This document shows, in pieces, positions 37,548-47,365 of a stretch of DNA of 64,000 nt. How positions within the stretch are numbered: the first letter of the stretch is position 1; each line of letters starts with the position of its first letter. The stretch covers positions 1 through 64,000 of the forward strand of contig NZ_BDJC01000023.1 of assembly GCF_002005565.1 (NCBI RefSeq), given 5' to 3'. The stretch is from Streptomyces sp. JHA26. Its GTDB lineage: Bacteria > Actinomycetota > Actinomycetes > Streptomycetales > Streptomycetaceae. The notes below the pieces were generated by a model. That model searched no databases, was not told the origin of the DNA, and worked only from the letters and a program-made list of their open reading frames with translations. Position numbers and translations under genes: made by a program.

Positions 37548-38417
37548 TCAGGCCTGCTCGGCGTCCGCGGCAGGGGCCTCGGCGGCGGCCTCGGCGGGGG
37601 CTTCGGCAGCGGCCTCGGCGGGCTTCTCGGCCTCGTCGGCCTTCTTCTCACCCTCGAGCAGGTCACGCTCCCACGCGGCCAGCGGCTCGCCCGCGGCCTT
37701 GTCGCCCTTGCCCTCGGTGGCGGCACCGGAGCGGGCGATGAGGCCCTCGGCGACGGCGTCGGCGATCACACGGGTGAGCAGGGTGACGGAGCGGATCGCG
37801 TCGTCGTTGCCCGGGATCTTGTAGTCGACCTCGTCGGGGTCGCAGTTGGTGTCGAGGATGGCGACGACCGGGATGTTGAGCTTCCGGGCCTCGCCGACCG
37901 CGATGTGCTCCTTCTTGGTGTCCACGATCCAGACGGCGCTGGGCACCTTCTGCATCTCGCGGATACCGCCGAGGGTCTTCTCCAGCTTGGCCTTCTCGCG
38001 GGAGAGGACCAGCAGCTCCTTCTTGGTGAGGCCGGAGGCGGCCACGTCCTCGAAGTCGATCTGCTCGAGCTCCTTCAGGCGCTGCAGGCGCTTGTAGACG
38101 GTCGAGAAGTTGGTGAGCATGCCGCCCAGCCAGCGCTGGTTGACGTAGGGCATGCCGACGCGGGTGGCCTGCTCGGCGATGGCCTCCTGCGCCTGCTTCT
38201 TCGTGCCGACGAACATGACCGTGCCGCCGTGGGCGACGGTCTCCTTGACGAACTCGTAGGCGCGGTCGATGTACGACAGCGACTGGAGCAGGTCGATGAT
38301 GTAGATGCCGTTGCGCTCGGTGAAGATGAAGCGCTTCATCTTCGGGTTCCAGCGACGGGTCTGGTGACCGAAGTGGACGCCGCTCTCCAGCAGCTCCCGC
38401 ATCGTGACGACGGCCAT
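37548..38417 (-). CDS. rpsB: 30S ribosomal protein S2
   Basis: A 289-residue S2. Starts [30 protein letters not shown]; contains [12 protein letters not shown] and [25 protein letters not shown]-terminal Ala/Glu tail (~45 residues, [18 protein letters not shown]) is typical of actinobacteria. AGGAG precedes the ATG. First gene of rpsB-tsf. Confidence 0.95.
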   Translation of the reverse strand: MAVVTMRELLESGVHFGHQTRRWNPKMKRFIFTERNGIYIIDLLQSLSYIDRAYEFVKETVAHGGTVMFVGTKKQAQEAIAEQATRVGMPYVNQRWLGGMLTNFSTVYKRLQRLKELEQIDFEDVAASGLTKKELLVLSREKAKLEKTLGGIREMQKVPSAVWIVDTKKEHIAVGEARKLNIPVVAILDTNCDPDEVDYKIPGNDDAIRSVTLLTRVIADAVAEGLIARSGAATEGKGDKAAGEPLAAWERDLLEGEKKADEAEKPAEAAAEAPAEAAAEAPAADAEQA

Positions 38418-38595
38418 GGCCGTATCTCCTCGAGTTTCTCGGTTGTGCCGCGGAAGCCGGACGGCTCCCGCGCCTGACGCCCGCGATGCGCCGTGCCACT
38501 GGGGACCGAGGGGCGCTGACACGAGCCCGGAGGGCTTCGTGTCGGGGCGTGCGAAGTCGACCCGGTCACCCGGGTCGCCATCAGAAGTGTACGGG
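38418..38595 (-). promoter_or_regulatory. rpsB leader with structured 5' UTR
   Basis: About 170 nt between rpsB and a possible -10 TACACT (38591-38586 on the minus strand). The leader has a stem of ~11 bp, GACACGA plus GCCC pairing with GGGC plus TCGTGTC (38518-38543, one bulge), and a CCCGGGTGACCGGG element. Autoregulation by S2 is known in other bacteria; I infer but cannot show it here. Confidence 0.45.
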
Positions 38596-38688
38596 ACCCG
38601 AGGGGCGCCGGGTGACGCAGCTGTCCACAACCGGCGAGTGGCCCACAGACCCGGACGGCGGGTGGCACCGGTGCGGGACGGTTCCCGC

Positions 38689-39312
38689 ATGCGAGCGAGG
38701 CGATGTGCGGGTGCGTGTACGTGGGTGGCGGTGCTGCTGGCCGTCATGGCTTTGGGGCCGCCGCGGCCGGAGCGACCGGCACCGTCGGTGACACCGGCGG
38801 CGGTCTCCGTGGCGGGTCCCCGGCGGGGACCGGGCCCTGCGGTGCCGGCCGTCGCCCGGTTCTGGCCGGTCGGCACCCGGCCCGCGGTCCTGCGGGGCTG
38901 GGAGCCCCCGGCGACGCCGTACGGCCCGGGGCACCGCGGCGTGGACCTCGCCGCGCCGGCCGGGGCCCCGGTGCGGGCGGTGGCCGCGGGGAGGGTGGTC
39001 TTCGCGGGGCGGGTCGCGGGGAGAGGCGTCGTCTCGCTGGAACTGACGGGGACGGGCGAGCCGCCGCTGCGGACGACGTACGGGCCGGTGCGGGCGTCGG
39101 TGCGCGGGGGCGACGAGGTCGCCGCGGGCGAGCCGCTGGGCACGGTGGAGCCGGCGGGGCCCCACTGCTCGGCGTGTCTGCACTGGGGGGTGCTGAGGGG
39201 AGACGTCTACCTGGATCCGCTCGCGCTGCTGCCGCCGTGGCTGCTCGGGGCGGGCCCGTCGAGACTGCTGCCGGTGCTGGGAGTCCCCCTCCCCGCCGGG
39301 CCGCGGCCGTAG
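38689..39312 (+). CDS. Secreted M23/LytM-fold protein with altered catalytic His
   Basis: A ~207-residue exported protein. The N-terminus has a signal-like helix ([13 protein letters not shown]). LytM core: [12 protein letters not shown] supplies the zinc ligands His and Asp. The HxH motif reads CLHWGV: the zinc His is present but the preceding catalytic His is Cys. It may be an inactive LytM-type activator of another hydrolase, or an enzyme with changed chemistry. ATG at 38689 lacks a clear ribosome site; GTG 38672 in frame is an alternative. Divergent from rpsB, so the promoters lie close together. Confidence 0.78.
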   Translation: MRARRCAGACTWVAVLLAVMALGPPRPERPAPSVTPAAVSVAGPRRGPGPAVPAVARFWPVGTRPAVLRGWEPPATPYGPGHRGVDLAAPAGAPVRAVAAGRVVFAGRVAGRGVVSLELTGTGEPPLRTTYGPVRASVRGGDEVAAGEPLGTVEPAGPHCSACLHWGVLRGDVYLDPLALLPPWLLGAGPSRLLPVLGVPLPAGPRP

Positions 39313-39476
39313 GCGCCTTCCCGCGGCCGAACGGACCCGGGAGGTACTCCGGCAGAGGTACGGCCGGGCGCCGCGGGCCCTCCGGGGCTGCCCCCGTGAC
39401 ACCGGGGCCGTGCGCCCGGCCGGGGACACGCCGCCGGGCACCCGGTGCGTGCCGGGTCCTCGACGGTCCCGGGCGG

Positions 39477-40058
39477 TCAGCCCCGGACGCCTCGCAGCGC
39501 CATGGAGACGGCCGCCTCCGTGACCACCGCCGGTTCCTCGGCCGCTCCGAGCTCGATCCGCCGCACCGCCGCGTCCACGACGCCCTGGAGCAGCATCGCC
39601 GCCAGCCGCGGCTGCCCGTGCCCCATCTCGCCCAGCGCCTCGACGATCATCGCGACCAGGCCGCCGTGCGCCGCCCGGATCTTCTCGCGGGCCCCGGCGT
39701 CCAGTTCGCTCGCGGAGATGGCCACCACGGCCCGGTGCCGCCGGTCCCCGACCAGGTCGAGCTGCCGGCGCACATACGCCTCGACCTTGTCCTCGGGTGT
39801 CGTCTCACGCTCCATCGCCGCCTCGACCTCCGCCGCCCAGACGGGGAAGTCGACGGCGCACAGCTCCTCGACGACCGCCGCCCGCGACCGGAAGTACTCG
39901 TAGACGGACGAACGGGCAAGCCCCGTCCGCTCGGCGAGGGCGGGGAAGGTCAGCGCCTCCGTCCCGCCGTCGGACAGCAGGGAGCGTGCCGCGTCCAGCA
40001 GGGCGGCACGCTGCATCGACCGGTGCTCGGCCACGGAGGCCGCTCGAATCCTTGGCAC
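39477..40058 (-). CDS. TetR-family transcriptional regulator
   Basis: A 193-residue regulator. N-terminal HTH: AALLDAARSLLSDGGTEALTF, then ALAERTGLARSSVYEYFRSRAAVV (recognition helix SSVYEYF). The C-terminal helical ligand domain carries no diagnostic motif. GTG start at 40058. It lies downstream of whiG on the same strand, 92 bp away, and convergent with the M23 gene. Target and ligand unknown. Confidence 0.85.
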   Translation of the reverse strand: MPRIRAASVAEHRSMQRAALLDAARSLLSDGGTEALTFPALAERTGLARSSVYEYFRSRAAVVEELCAVDFPVWAAEVEAAMERETTPEDKVEAYVRRQLDLVGDRRHRAVVAISASELDAGAREKIRAAHGGLVAMIVEALGEMGHGQPRLAAMLLQGVVDAAVRRIELGAAEEPAVVTEAAVSMALRGVRG

Positions 40059-40150
40059 GCCACCACTGTACGGAGGCGTTCGTCCGGACGGGAGTCACCC
40101 GTCCGCCCGCGTGACCGCCGGCGCGGCCGAACGGGGGCCGTCGGGGCAGG

Positions 40151-40993
40151 TCAGCGGCCGAACGCCGCCAGCTTCGCCCGCAGCTGCAGCACGGACTTGG
40201 TGTGGATCTGGCTGACCCTGCTCTCGGTCACGCCCAGCACGTTGCCGATCTCGGCGAGGGTGAGTCCCTCGTAGTAGTACAGGGTGACGACGGTCTTCTC
40301 CCGTTCGGGCAGCGTGTTGATCGCCCGCGCCAGGAACCGCCGCAGTTCCCGGTCCTCGGCGACCTCCACCGGGTTGTCGGCGGCGGTGTCCTCCAGGGTG
40401 TCCATGAGACTGAGCCGGTCCCCGCCCTCGCTCCCGGCGTGCAGCAGCTCCTCCAGGGCCACGACGTTGGCCAGCGACAGCTGGCTGAAGACCGCGTGGA
40501 GGTCCTCCACCGCGATCCCCATCTCGCCGGCCACCTCGCTCTCCGACGGGGTCCGCCGCAGCCGCGCCTCCAGCGTCGCGTAGGCCCGCTCCACGCTCCG
40601 CGCCTTCTGCCGCACGGAGCGCGGGATCCAGTCCAGCGCGCGCAGCTCGTCGATCATCGCGCCCCGGATCCGGGTGATCGCGTACGTCTCGAACTTGATC
40701 TCCCGGTCGACGTCGAACTTCTCGATGGCGTCGATCAGTCCGAAGACCCCGGAGGAGACGAAGTCCGCCTGCTCGACGTTGGGCGGGAGCCCCACGCTCA
40801 CCCGGCCCGCCACGTACTTCACCAGGGGCGAGTAGTGCAGGATCAGCTGTTCCCGCAGCCGCTCGTCCCCCGTCGCCTTGTACGACCGCCACAGCTCGTC
40901 GAGCGTCGAGGGGGCGGGCGGTCGCACGCTGCCACCGTCGCGGGCGGCTGGGGGGAGCGCCGCCCGGTCGGACCCGGAGGTGTGCTGGGGCAT
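40151..40993 (-). CDS. whiG: Sporulation sigma factor WhiG (sigma-28/FliA family)
   Basis: A 280-residue sigma factor required to start aerial-hypha septation in Streptomyces; it reads whiH and whiI promoters. Region 2: [61 protein letters not shown]; region 4: [23 protein letters not shown] and [16 protein letters not shown]. Length is as in S. coelicolor. ATG at 40993 behind AAGG; the longer frame to 41272 is leader. Confidence 0.95.
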   Translation of the reverse strand: MPQHTSGSDRAALPPAARDGGSVRPPAPSTLDELWRSYKATGDERLREQLILHYSPLVKYVAGRVSVGLPPNVEQADFVSSGVFGLIDAIEKFDVDREIKFETYAITRIRGAMIDELRALDWIPRSVRQKARSVERAYATLEARLRRTPSESEVAGEMGIAVEDLHAVFSQLSLANVVALEELLHAGSEGGDRLSLMDTLEDTAADNPVEVAEDRELRRFLARAINTLPEREKTVVTLYYYEGLTLAEIGNVLGVTESRVSQIHTKSVLQLRAKLAAFGR

Positions 40994-41278
40994 TCGTCGC
41001 CTTGTGCCGTTCTGCCGTGATGTGGTGTGCCTGAGGAGAGGCCGCCGGTCTGTTGTCTGGTTGTCGCCTGTGGTCGCCTGCCTGCGCGGGGGCATCGTGA
41101 GCGTAGCGTGACTGGACTGTCGCGGTGTGCGAAGAACGGCCGGGAGATCGTACGCAGATACGTTCCGCTGGACGCCCCACAGGGGGGATGCCGATCGCTC
41201 AGCGTGGTCATTCGAATCCCCCAACTGCGGGAATCCCCAAGGGCGTCGGGCTTCCCCCGGACGGCCGAACACGCTCGG
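40994..41278 (-). promoter_or_regulatory. whiG upstream region with direct repeats
   Basis: 285 bp between dprA and whiG. On the minus strand GGGGATTC occurs twice, 17 bp apart (complements at 41214-41221 and 41231-41238), around a CCCGCAGTTG core. A possible -10 TACGCT lies near 41105. No ORF with coding character. Confidence 0.45.
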
Positions 41279-42556
41279 TCAGCACGGGCTCCGGCCCCCG
41301 CGGACCGAGATAATCGCCTGGCGTGTCAACTTCCAGCCGTCGCCATGTCGTTCGACGTAACCCAGTGCTCGAAGCTCGTACAGTCTCGCGACCGCGTCGT
41401 CCTCGGTGGTCTGTGCGCGGCGCGCGACGTCGGCCGCCACCGCCGTCCCCCGCGCCGGGAGCCAGGCCAGCACCTGCCGGGCCCCAGGTTCCAGCAGGTC
41501 GGTGGGCAGCACCGGGCCTCGCCGGTCGGGGGCCAGCTCACCCATGTCGCCGACCAGTTCGACGACCTCCGCGGCGTCGGTGACGAGTACGGCGTCGCCG
41601 CGCAGCAGCTCGTGCACTCCCGCGGAGAGACCGCTGGTGGCCGGCCCGGGCACGCCCATGGTGTGCCGGCCCAGGCGCTGTGCCGCGCGTGCCGTGACCA
41701 GCGAACCGCTGCGCAGGGCGGCCTCGACGACGACGGTGCCCCGGGTGAGCGCGGCGATCACGCGGTTGCGCAGGACGAATCTGCTCGGTGTCGGGTGGTC
41801 GCCCGGCGGCAGCTCCCCGACGACCAGTCCCTGCTCCGCGATCCTGGTGATCAGCCCGGTGTGTCCGGGCGGGTAGGGACGGTCGACGCCGCAGGCGAGG
41901 ACGGCCGCGGTGGCGCCGCCCGCGCCGAGGGCACCCCGGTGGGCGGCGCCGTCGACGCCGTAGGCCCCGCCGGACACCACGACCCAGCCGCGTTCGGCGA
42001 GGCCGGCGGCGAGGACGGCCGCCATGTGGGCGCCGTACTCGGTGCAGGCGCGGGCGCCCACGACCGCCACCGACCGCAGCGCCCACATGCGCAGGCTGGG
42101 CCGGCCGCGGACCCACAGTCCGAGGGGCCGGGCGTCCCCCAGGTCGTCGAGCTGCCGGGGCCACTCGGCGTCGCCGGGCACCACGAACCGCACCCCGGCC
42201 GCCCGGGCGACGGCGAGGTCCCCGCGCGGGTCGGCCCGGGCGGCCCGGGCGCGGAGCCCGGCCCACCGTTTCCCGCTGACCCCCGGCAGGGGGCGTCCGC
42301 CCTCGCGCAGCCGCCGCGCCACCCCCGCGGCCCCGCGTTCCCGCACCCACCGTCCGCCGGTCTCGTCGCCGGGCTCGATGACCCGGGTGAGGAAGACCCG
42401 CCCGAGCCGCTCGCCCTCCGCGGTCTCGTCACCTGCCCGTTCCCCCCGGTCCACGCCGCCCGCGCCGTCCCCCGTGCTGCCGCCGCCGTTCCCGTCCACG
42501 CCGTCGTCCTCCCGGCCGGGCCGGCCGTTCCCGGCCGCCCTCTCCTTCCCGTTCAC
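41279..42556 (-). CDS. dprA: DNA-processing protein A (DprA/Smf)
   Basis: A 425-residue protein with an Asp/Gly-rich N-terminal ~55 residues, a helical SAM-like region (~60-130), and the Rossmann DprA domain (SVAVVGARACTEYGAHMAA, VSGGAYGVDGAAHRGAL, LRNRVIAALTRGTVVVEA, GSLVTARAAQRLGR). A winged-helix C-terminus follows (~350-420). It loads RecA on incoming single-stranded DNA in competent bacteria; its use in Streptomyces is unclear. GTG at 42556 overlaps the comM stop (GTGA); open sequence further upstream is a shadow. Confidence 0.9.
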   Translation of the reverse strand: MNGKERAAGNGRPGREDDGVDGNGGGSTGDGAGGVDRGERAGDETAEGERLGRVFLTRVIEPGDETGGRWVRERGAAGVARRLREGGRPLPGVSGKRWAGLRARAARADPRGDLAVARAAGVRFVVPGDAEWPRQLDDLGDARPLGLWVRGRPSLRMWALRSVAVVGARACTEYGAHMAAVLAAGLAERGWVVVSGGAYGVDGAAHRGALGAGGATAAVLACGVDRPYPPGHTGLITRIAEQGLVVGELPPGDHPTPSRFVLRNRVIAALTRGTVVVEAALRSGSLVTARAAQRLGRHTMGVPGPATSGLSAGVHELLRGDAVLVTDAAEVVELVGDMGELAPDRRGPVLPTDLLEPGARQVLAWLPARGTAVAADVARRAQTTEDDAVARLYELRALGYVERHGDGWKLTRQAIISVRGGRSPC

Positions 42557-44178
42557 GTCAGTGCCCCCAGCGCCATGGGAACGCCGCGCGGCACCCCCGT
42601 GCGGAGCTGGAGCGCCAGGGCGACGTCCCTCGCGTCGGGCCGGTCGTGGCCGACGAGGTCCGCGACGGTCCAGGCGACGCGCAGGACCCGGTCGAGGCCC
42701 CGTGCGGTGAGCACGCCGCGTTCCAGGCAGCGTTCCGCGTCGTCCAGCGCGCCGGGCGCGGCGAGCCAGCGGCTGCGCAGCTCCCGTCCGGGCACCTCGC
42801 TGTTCGAGCGCCACGGGGTGCCGGCGAGTCGGGCGGCGGCCCGTTCACGCGCCCCGCGCACCCGGTCGGCGACCGTCGCGGTGCAGTCGCCCCGGCTTCC
42901 GTCCCCCGCGAGCTCCCTGCGCGTGACCCGGTCCACCTCGACGCGGAGGTCGACCCGGTCGAGCAGCGGGCCGGACAGCCTGGCCTGGTAGCGGCGGATC
43001 GACGAGGGCGAGCACTCGCACAGGTCGCCCTTCCGCGAGAAGAGCCCGCACGGACAGGGGTTGGCGGCCAGCACCATCAGGAAGCGCGCCGGAAACCGCA
43101 CCACGCCCGCGCTGCGCGCGATGACGACGTGCCCGGACTCCAGCGGCTGACGCAGCGCGTCGAGGGCATGGCTGCTGAACTCGGGGGTCTCGTCCAGGAA
43201 CAGGACGCCCCGGTGCGCGAGCGACACGGCGCCGGGCCGGGCCACGCCGGGGCCGCCGCCGACAAGGGCCTGCATCGTGGCGGAGTGGTGCGGCGCGCAG
43301 TAGGGGGCGACGTCGATGAGGGGTCTGCCCGGCGGTAGCAGGCCCGCCACCGAGTGCACCGCGGTGACCTCCAGCGACGCCTCCCGGTCCAGCCGGGGCA
43401 GGACGGCGGGCAGCCGCTCGGCGAGCATGGTCTTGCCGGCCCCGGGCGGCCCCTCCAGGAGAAGGTGGTGCCCGCCGGCCGCCGCGACCTCCACCGCCGT
43501 GCGGGCCGACGTCTGGCCGACGACGTCGGCGAGGTCGTGCCCGTGGTCGCGCTGGGCCGCGCCCACGCCGTGCGTCCCCGTGGCCGCGTCCGTGCCGGGC
43601 ATGCGCAGGCCGGCCGTGAAGGGGTCGGGCCCGCCCTGCCGGTCCTGCTCCTCCTCCGGCACGGGTTCGTCGGCGAGGACGGCGATCAGCTGGCGCAGGC
43701 TGCGCACGCCGAGGACGGAGACACCGGGCACCAGGGACGCCTCGGCAGCGGCGCACTCGGGCACGACCACCTGCTCGTATCCGGCCTCCGCCGCGGCCAG
43801 GACCGCCGGCAGGATGCCGCGCACCGGCCGCACCCGTCCGTCCAGGCCCAGTTCCCCGATCATCAGGAGGTCGGCCAGCGTCCGCGGGTCGATCCGTTCG
43901 GCGGCACCGAGCACGGCCGCGGCGACCGCCAGGTCGAACCCGCTGCCGCTCTTGGGCACCGAGGCCGGGCTGAGCCCCACCGTCAGCTTCTTCTGCGGCC
44001 ACTGGGCGCCCGAGTTCACCACCGCCGCCCGGACCCGGTCCCGGCTCTCGGTCAGGCTCTTGTCCGGCAGCCCCACCAGGGTGAAGGCCGCCACGCCCGG
44101 TTCGAGGTCGGCCTGGACCTCGACCACCACGCCTTCGACGCCGACCAGCGTCACGGAGCAGGTACGCGCGAACCCCAT
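42553..44178 (-). CDS. comM: ComM/YifB-type Mg-chelatase-like AAA+ helicase
   Basis: A 541-residue protein: N-terminal Lon-protease-like domain (VEVQADLEPGVAAFTLVGLPD), AAA+ domain with Walker A EGPPGAGKTML and Walker B GVLFLDETPEF, zinc-type NPCPCGLF segment and a C-terminal helical domain (RCLERGVLTARGLDRVLR). Relatives are hexameric branch-migration helicases in natural transformation. ATG at 44178 overlaps the yraN stop (TGATG). Confidence 0.9.
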   Translation of the reverse strand: MGFARTCSVTLVGVEGVVVEVQADLEPGVAAFTLVGLPDKSLTESRDRVRAAVVNSGAQWPQKKLTVGLSPASVPKSGSGFDLAVAAAVLGAAERIDPRTLADLLMIGELGLDGRVRPVRGILPAVLAAAEAGYEQVVVPECAAAEASLVPGVSVLGVRSLRQLIAVLADEPVPEEEQDRQGGPDPFTAGLRMPGTDAATGTHGVGAAQRDHGHDLADVVGQTSARTAVEVAAAGGHHLLLEGPPGAGKTMLAERLPAVLPRLDREASLEVTAVHSVAGLLPPGRPLIDVAPYCAPHHSATMQALVGGGPGVARPGAVSLAHRGVLFLDETPEFSSHALDALRQPLESGHVVIARSAGVVRFPARFLMVLAANPCPCGLFSRKGDLCECSPSSIRRYQARLSGPLLDRVDLRVEVDRVTRRELAGDGSRGDCTATVADRVRGARERAAARLAGTPWRSNSEVPGRELRSRWLAAPGALDDAERCLERGVLTARGLDRVLRVAWTVADLVGHDRPDARDVALALQLRTGVPRGVPMALGALT

Positions 44179-44540
44179 CACGCCACCCCCCGCGCGTGCT
44201 CGACGACCGGCGCGCCGCGCCGCGGCAGGAGCACACCCACCAGGTCGATGCGGACGCCTCCGGGCGGGGCTCCCCCGTGGGTCTGGATCCAGCGCTCGGC
44301 GAGCCGGTGCAGTCGCTCCGCCTTGCCGGGGGTCACCGCGGCCATCGGGTGCTCGAAGGCGCCGCCCCTGCGGGTCTTGACCTCGCAGACGACCAGGACG
44401 TCGCCGTCCCGCGCGACGATGTCGATCTCACCCGTCCTGCCGCAGCGCCAGTTGCGTTCCAGGACCGTCAGTCCGGCCTCGCCCAGCCGGCGTGCGGCGA
44501 GCGCCTCGCCGTACCTTCCCAGCGCACCTCGTGCGTTCAT
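44178..44540 (-). CDS. yraN: YraN/UPF0102 nuclease-fold protein
   Basis: A 120-residue protein with the restriction-nuclease-like core [21 protein letters not shown] (Asp and Glu-x-Lys) after [20 protein letters not shown]. Often sits beside comM and dprA, as here, and probably acts on DNA; function unproven. ATG at 44540 with GGAGGTGG upstream; the frame extends ten codons further without ribosome site. Confidence 0.85.
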   Translation of the reverse strand: MNARGALGRYGEALAARRLGEAGLTVLERNWRCGRTGEIDIVARDGDVLVVCEVKTRRGGAFEHPMAAVTPGKAERLHRLAERWIQTHGGAPPGGVRIDLVGVLLPRRGAPVVEHARGVA

Positions 44541-44628
44541 GTCGGCACCACCTCCGGCGCCAACGATCACGCAGACGGACGGATCCCGTCACGCACGGTG
44601 AACTACTCACCGGTTGTGGAAAACCCCG

Positions 44629-44937
44629 TCACCCGCCGGGAAGCTCCAGGTCGCTCTTGTTCAGCTCCTCGATGTTCACGTCCTTGAACGTCAACACCCG
44701 CACCTGCTTCACGAAGCGGGCCGGCCGGTACATGTCCCACACCCAGGCGTCGGCCATGGAGACCTCGAAGAACACCTCGCCCTGGACCGAGTGCACCTGC
44801 ATCTCGTAGTCGTTGGTGAGGTAGAAGCGTCGCTCGGTCTCGATCACGTATTTGAACAGACCGACGACATCGCGGTACTCCCGGTAGAGCTTGAGCTCCA
44901 TCTCGGTCTCGTACTTCTCGAGGTCCTCGGCGCTCAT
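44629..44937 (-). CDS. DUF2469 conserved actinobacterial protein
   Basis: A 102-residue, highly conserved, acidic protein (MSAEDLEKYETEMELKLYREYRDVV) with a beta-rich middle (FYLTNDYEMQVHSVQGEVFFEVSMADAWVW split by aromatic residues). Belongs to DUF2469, found in nearly all actinobacteria next to yraN/rnhB. GGGGAA precedes the ATG. Function unknown. Confidence 0.88.
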   Translation of the reverse strand: MSAEDLEKYETEMELKLYREYRDVVGLFKYVIETERRFYLTNDYEMQVHSVQGEVFFEVSMADAWVWDMYRPARFVKQVRVLTFKDVNIEELNKSDLELPGG

Positions 44938-44993
44938 GGCATGTTCCCCTTCAGCCGTGCGATCCCCCCATTGTGCGCCAGTCCCGTGCTCCC

Positions 44994-45515
44994 TTAGACG
45001 ATTTCGGTGTCCAGGGTCACCGGTCCGGCCGGGGGACCCTCGTCGAGCAGCGTGCGCAGCAGCTCGGCGAGTCTGGTCGGATACACCGTCTCATGCGCGC
45101 GGGTCAGTTCCGCACACGTCCACCAGCGCGCTCCGGCGACGCTGCGCCGCTCCAGCTCGGTCAGGCCCGCGGCCCGGATCGTCGTCTGCGTGGTGCGGGC
45201 CAGGTAGTACCACTCGTCCTGGTCCCAGCGACGGCCCGCGAACGGGAAGGAGCACCGGCGCCGCCACAGCACGGGACCGAGTTCGACGTCGGTGATGCCG
45301 GTCTCCTCCTCGAGTTCCCGCCGGGCGGCCTCCTCGTGGGTCTCGTCGCCCTCCACACCGCCGCCGGGGGTGAACCACCAGCGGTCGACCGGGTCGTCCG
45401 GCTCGTGGCCGTGCAGCAGCAGGATGCGGTCCTCGGGGTCGAGCAGCACCACCCGGGCGACCTTGCGCAGCCCGACCTCGTGGGTGTCCCGGTCCGCCGG
45501 CGTCTCAGCGGCCAC
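44994..45515 (-). CDS. Nudix hydrolase
   Basis: A 173-residue Nudix protein. The box is complete: GGGVEGDETHEEAARREL, then EEETGI (G-x5-E-x7-RE-x2-EE-x-G-I). Hydrolyses nucleoside diphosphates linked to another group; substrate unknown. GTG at 45515 overlaps the signal peptidase 4 stop by 11 nt, so it is the last gene of the sip operon. Confidence 0.88.
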   Translation of the reverse strand: MAAETPADRDTHEVGLRKVARVVLLDPEDRILLLHGHEPDDPVDRWWFTPGGGVEGDETHEEAARRELEEETGITDVELGPVLWRRRCSFPFAGRRWDQDEWYYLARTTQTTIRAAGLTELERRSVAGARWWTCAELTRAHETVYPTRLAELLRTLLDEGPPAGPVTLDTEIV

Positions 45516-46281
45516 CGGTGGGCTCCGTACCGGTCCGGGCGCGGGAGGCGGCGGTCCGTTTGGCGATCGGGCCGTACGCGGCGCCGCCGAGGATCAGGAC
45601 GGCTCCGGCGATCACCAGGGCGACGACCGTGCGCAGCGGGCCCGGCGAGGAGAGGCCGCCCAGCGCCTCGAAGCCCGTCGGTCGCTCCAGCATGCCGTTC
45701 ATGGGCCACACGACGGCGTCCACGCGGGCGTCCACGGCACCGCGCGCCACGGTCCCGCCGGCGGCGTCGGTGAGGTGGGCGGTGGAGTCGACGGAGGTGT
45801 CGCGTTCGTCGCCGAGCAGGAACAGGCGGCCCTCGGGGACGGTCACGGTCGGGAAGTTCGTGATCTCGGCAGGCGTGCCGGCGGGCAGGTAGGGCTCGTC
45901 GATCACCTTGCCGTTGACCTTGAGCTTGCCCTCCTGGCAGCAGGAGACGGTGTCCCCGCCGACGGCGACCACGCGCTTGACCATGGGGGCGTTGGCCCAG
46001 GTGGCGTCCTTGAAGACGACGACGTCGCCGCGGCGGACGTCGCCGCCGTCGATGCGCTGCGCCAGCACCCGGTCACCGGCGTGGATCGTCGGCGTCATGG
46101 AGCTGGTCGGCACGGTGTAGGGCCGGTAGACCACCGCTCCCCAGGCGAACCCGCCGAGGAACAGCACCAGGCCCAGCGCCACGGCGATGCCGGACAGCCG
46201 CTGCCCGGTCCTGCCGGCCGCCGGGGCCCTGCTCGAGCCGCCGCCGTGCGGGGCCGTACGTGTCGTGCTCTCGCCACCCAT
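45505..46281 (-). CDS. sipZ: Type I signal peptidase (fourth of cluster, SipZ position)
   Basis: A 258-residue signal peptidase I. Catalytic Ser in YTVPTSSMTPTI, box C GDVVVF, catalytic Lys in PMVKRVVAVGGD and box E GDERDTSVDS. It has a TM helix before the active site (GIAVALGLVLFLGGFAWG) and a second at the C-terminus (RTVVALVIAGAVLILGGAAYG), so both ends are cytoplasmic. ATG at 46281 chosen; the open frame to 46431 is spacer. Cleaves Sec/Tat signal peptides. Confidence 0.9.
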   Translation of the reverse strand: MGGESTTRTAPHGGGSSRAPAAGRTGQRLSGIAVALGLVLFLGGFAWGAVVYRPYTVPTSSMTPTIHAGDRVLAQRIDGGDVRRGDVVVFKDATWANAPMVKRVVAVGGDTVSCCQEGKLKVNGKVIDEPYLPAGTPAEITNFPTVTVPEGRLFLLGDERDTSVDSTAHLTDAAGGTVARGAVDARVDAVVWPMNGMLERPTGFEALGGLSSPGPLRTVVALVIAGAVLILGGAAYGPIAKRTAASRARTGTEPTGGR

Positions 46282-46372
46282 GGATCCGCACCCTACCGGG
46301 CGGTACCCGAACGGGGCAGCCCCTCCCGGCGCCGGGGACCGGCCGGCCCGGGGGGACGGGGGCCGCGCCGCT

Positions 46373-47365
46373 TCAGCGGGTCTCGGCGGGGGCGGTCCGC
46401 CTGCGGCGCCACCAGACGACCGGGAGGACACCGGCGAGGGCGAGGCCCTCGGGTGCGACCGTGAGCGCTGCGGCGGCCGACGGCGGGTTCTTCAGACCGT
46501 CCTGGTCGAAGGTCTCCGGGACCGGCAGGGTGTCCCAGTGGTTGACCGGCCAGGCGACCACGATGGCGCGGCCGATGACCTCCTTCACGGGGACCATGCC
46601 GCCGTGCTTGTCCGACTGGTTGTAGCGGGAGTCCGCGGAGTTCTGCCGGTGGTCGCCCATGACCCAGATGGAGCCCTCGGGGACCTTCACCTTGAACCGG
46701 CCGCCCTGGCCGTCGTCGCTGCACGGCGTGTTGCCGGGGTAGACGTACGGCTCGTTGAGCGCCATGCCGTTGACCTTGAGCGGGCCCGTGCCGCTGCACT
46801 CGACCGTGTCGCCGCCGACTCCGATGACGCGCTTGATCAGGTCCTTCTCGTCCGCGGACGGCATCAGGCCGATCCAGCTCAGGACCGTCTGCAGCGCGTT
46901 CGGCTCGGGCGTCGGCTCGCCCGCCAGCCACTGGTCGGGATCGTGGAAGACGACGACCTCGCCGCGCTCGGGCTCCGAGCCGAACCAGGGGGTGAGCTTG
47001 TCGACCAGGACCCGGTCACCCTCCGTGAGGGTGTTCTGCATCGATGCGGACGGGATCGAGAACGCCTGCACCAGGAAGGTCTTGATCAGCAGCGCGAGCA
47101 CCAGCGCGATGCCGATGAGGATCGGCAGTTCCTTCCAGAAGGAACGCTGCTTCTTGGCCGCCGGACGTGCCGTGGGCGGGGTCCCGCCCACTCCCTCGTC
47201 CTCGGCCCCGTTCTGTTCGTCCGTCACCCTGCCGTCCTCGACCGTCCCGGAGTCGTGCGCGAAGGCCCGGGCGTCGTCCGAGGGCGGGCCGGCCGCTTCC
47301 GCGGGGCGTTCCGGGCGTTCCTCGCCGTCGTGACCGGACCGTGCGCCAACCGCCACATCCCCCAC
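46373..47365 (-). CDS. sipY: Type I signal peptidase (third of cluster, SipY position)
   Basis: A 330-residue enzyme: acidic cytoplasmic N-terminus (~70 residues), TM helix LPILIGIALVLALLIKTF, catalytic Ser in FSIPSASMQNTL, Lys in KDLIKRVIGVGGD and GDHRQNSADSRYN. A C-terminal TM (APEGLALAGVLPVVWW) ends in a poly-Arg tail. GTG at 47365 has AAGGAG five bases upstream; a later GTG (VTDEQNG) is possible. Confidence 0.9.
   Translation of the reverse strand: MGDVAVGARSGHDGEERPERPAEAAGPPSDDARAFAHDSGTVEDGRVTDEQNGAEDEGVGGTPPTARPAAKKQRSFWKELPILIGIALVLALLIKTFLVQAFSIPSASMQNTLTEGDRVLVDKLTPWFGSEPERGEVVVFHDPDQWLAGEPTPEPNALQTVLSWIGLMPSADEKDLIKRVIGVGGDTVECSGTGPLKVNGMALNEPYVYPGNTPCSDDGQGGRFKVKVPEGSIWVMGDHRQNSADSRYNQSDKHGGMVPVKEVIGRAIVVAWPVNHWDTLPVPETFDQDGLKNPPSAAAALTVAPEGLALAGVLPVVWWRRRRTAPAETR

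Noticed and set aside
38336..38668. 110-codon minus-strand ORF over the rpsB start
   Set aside because: Out of frame with rpsB and lies over its leader; no family resemblance.
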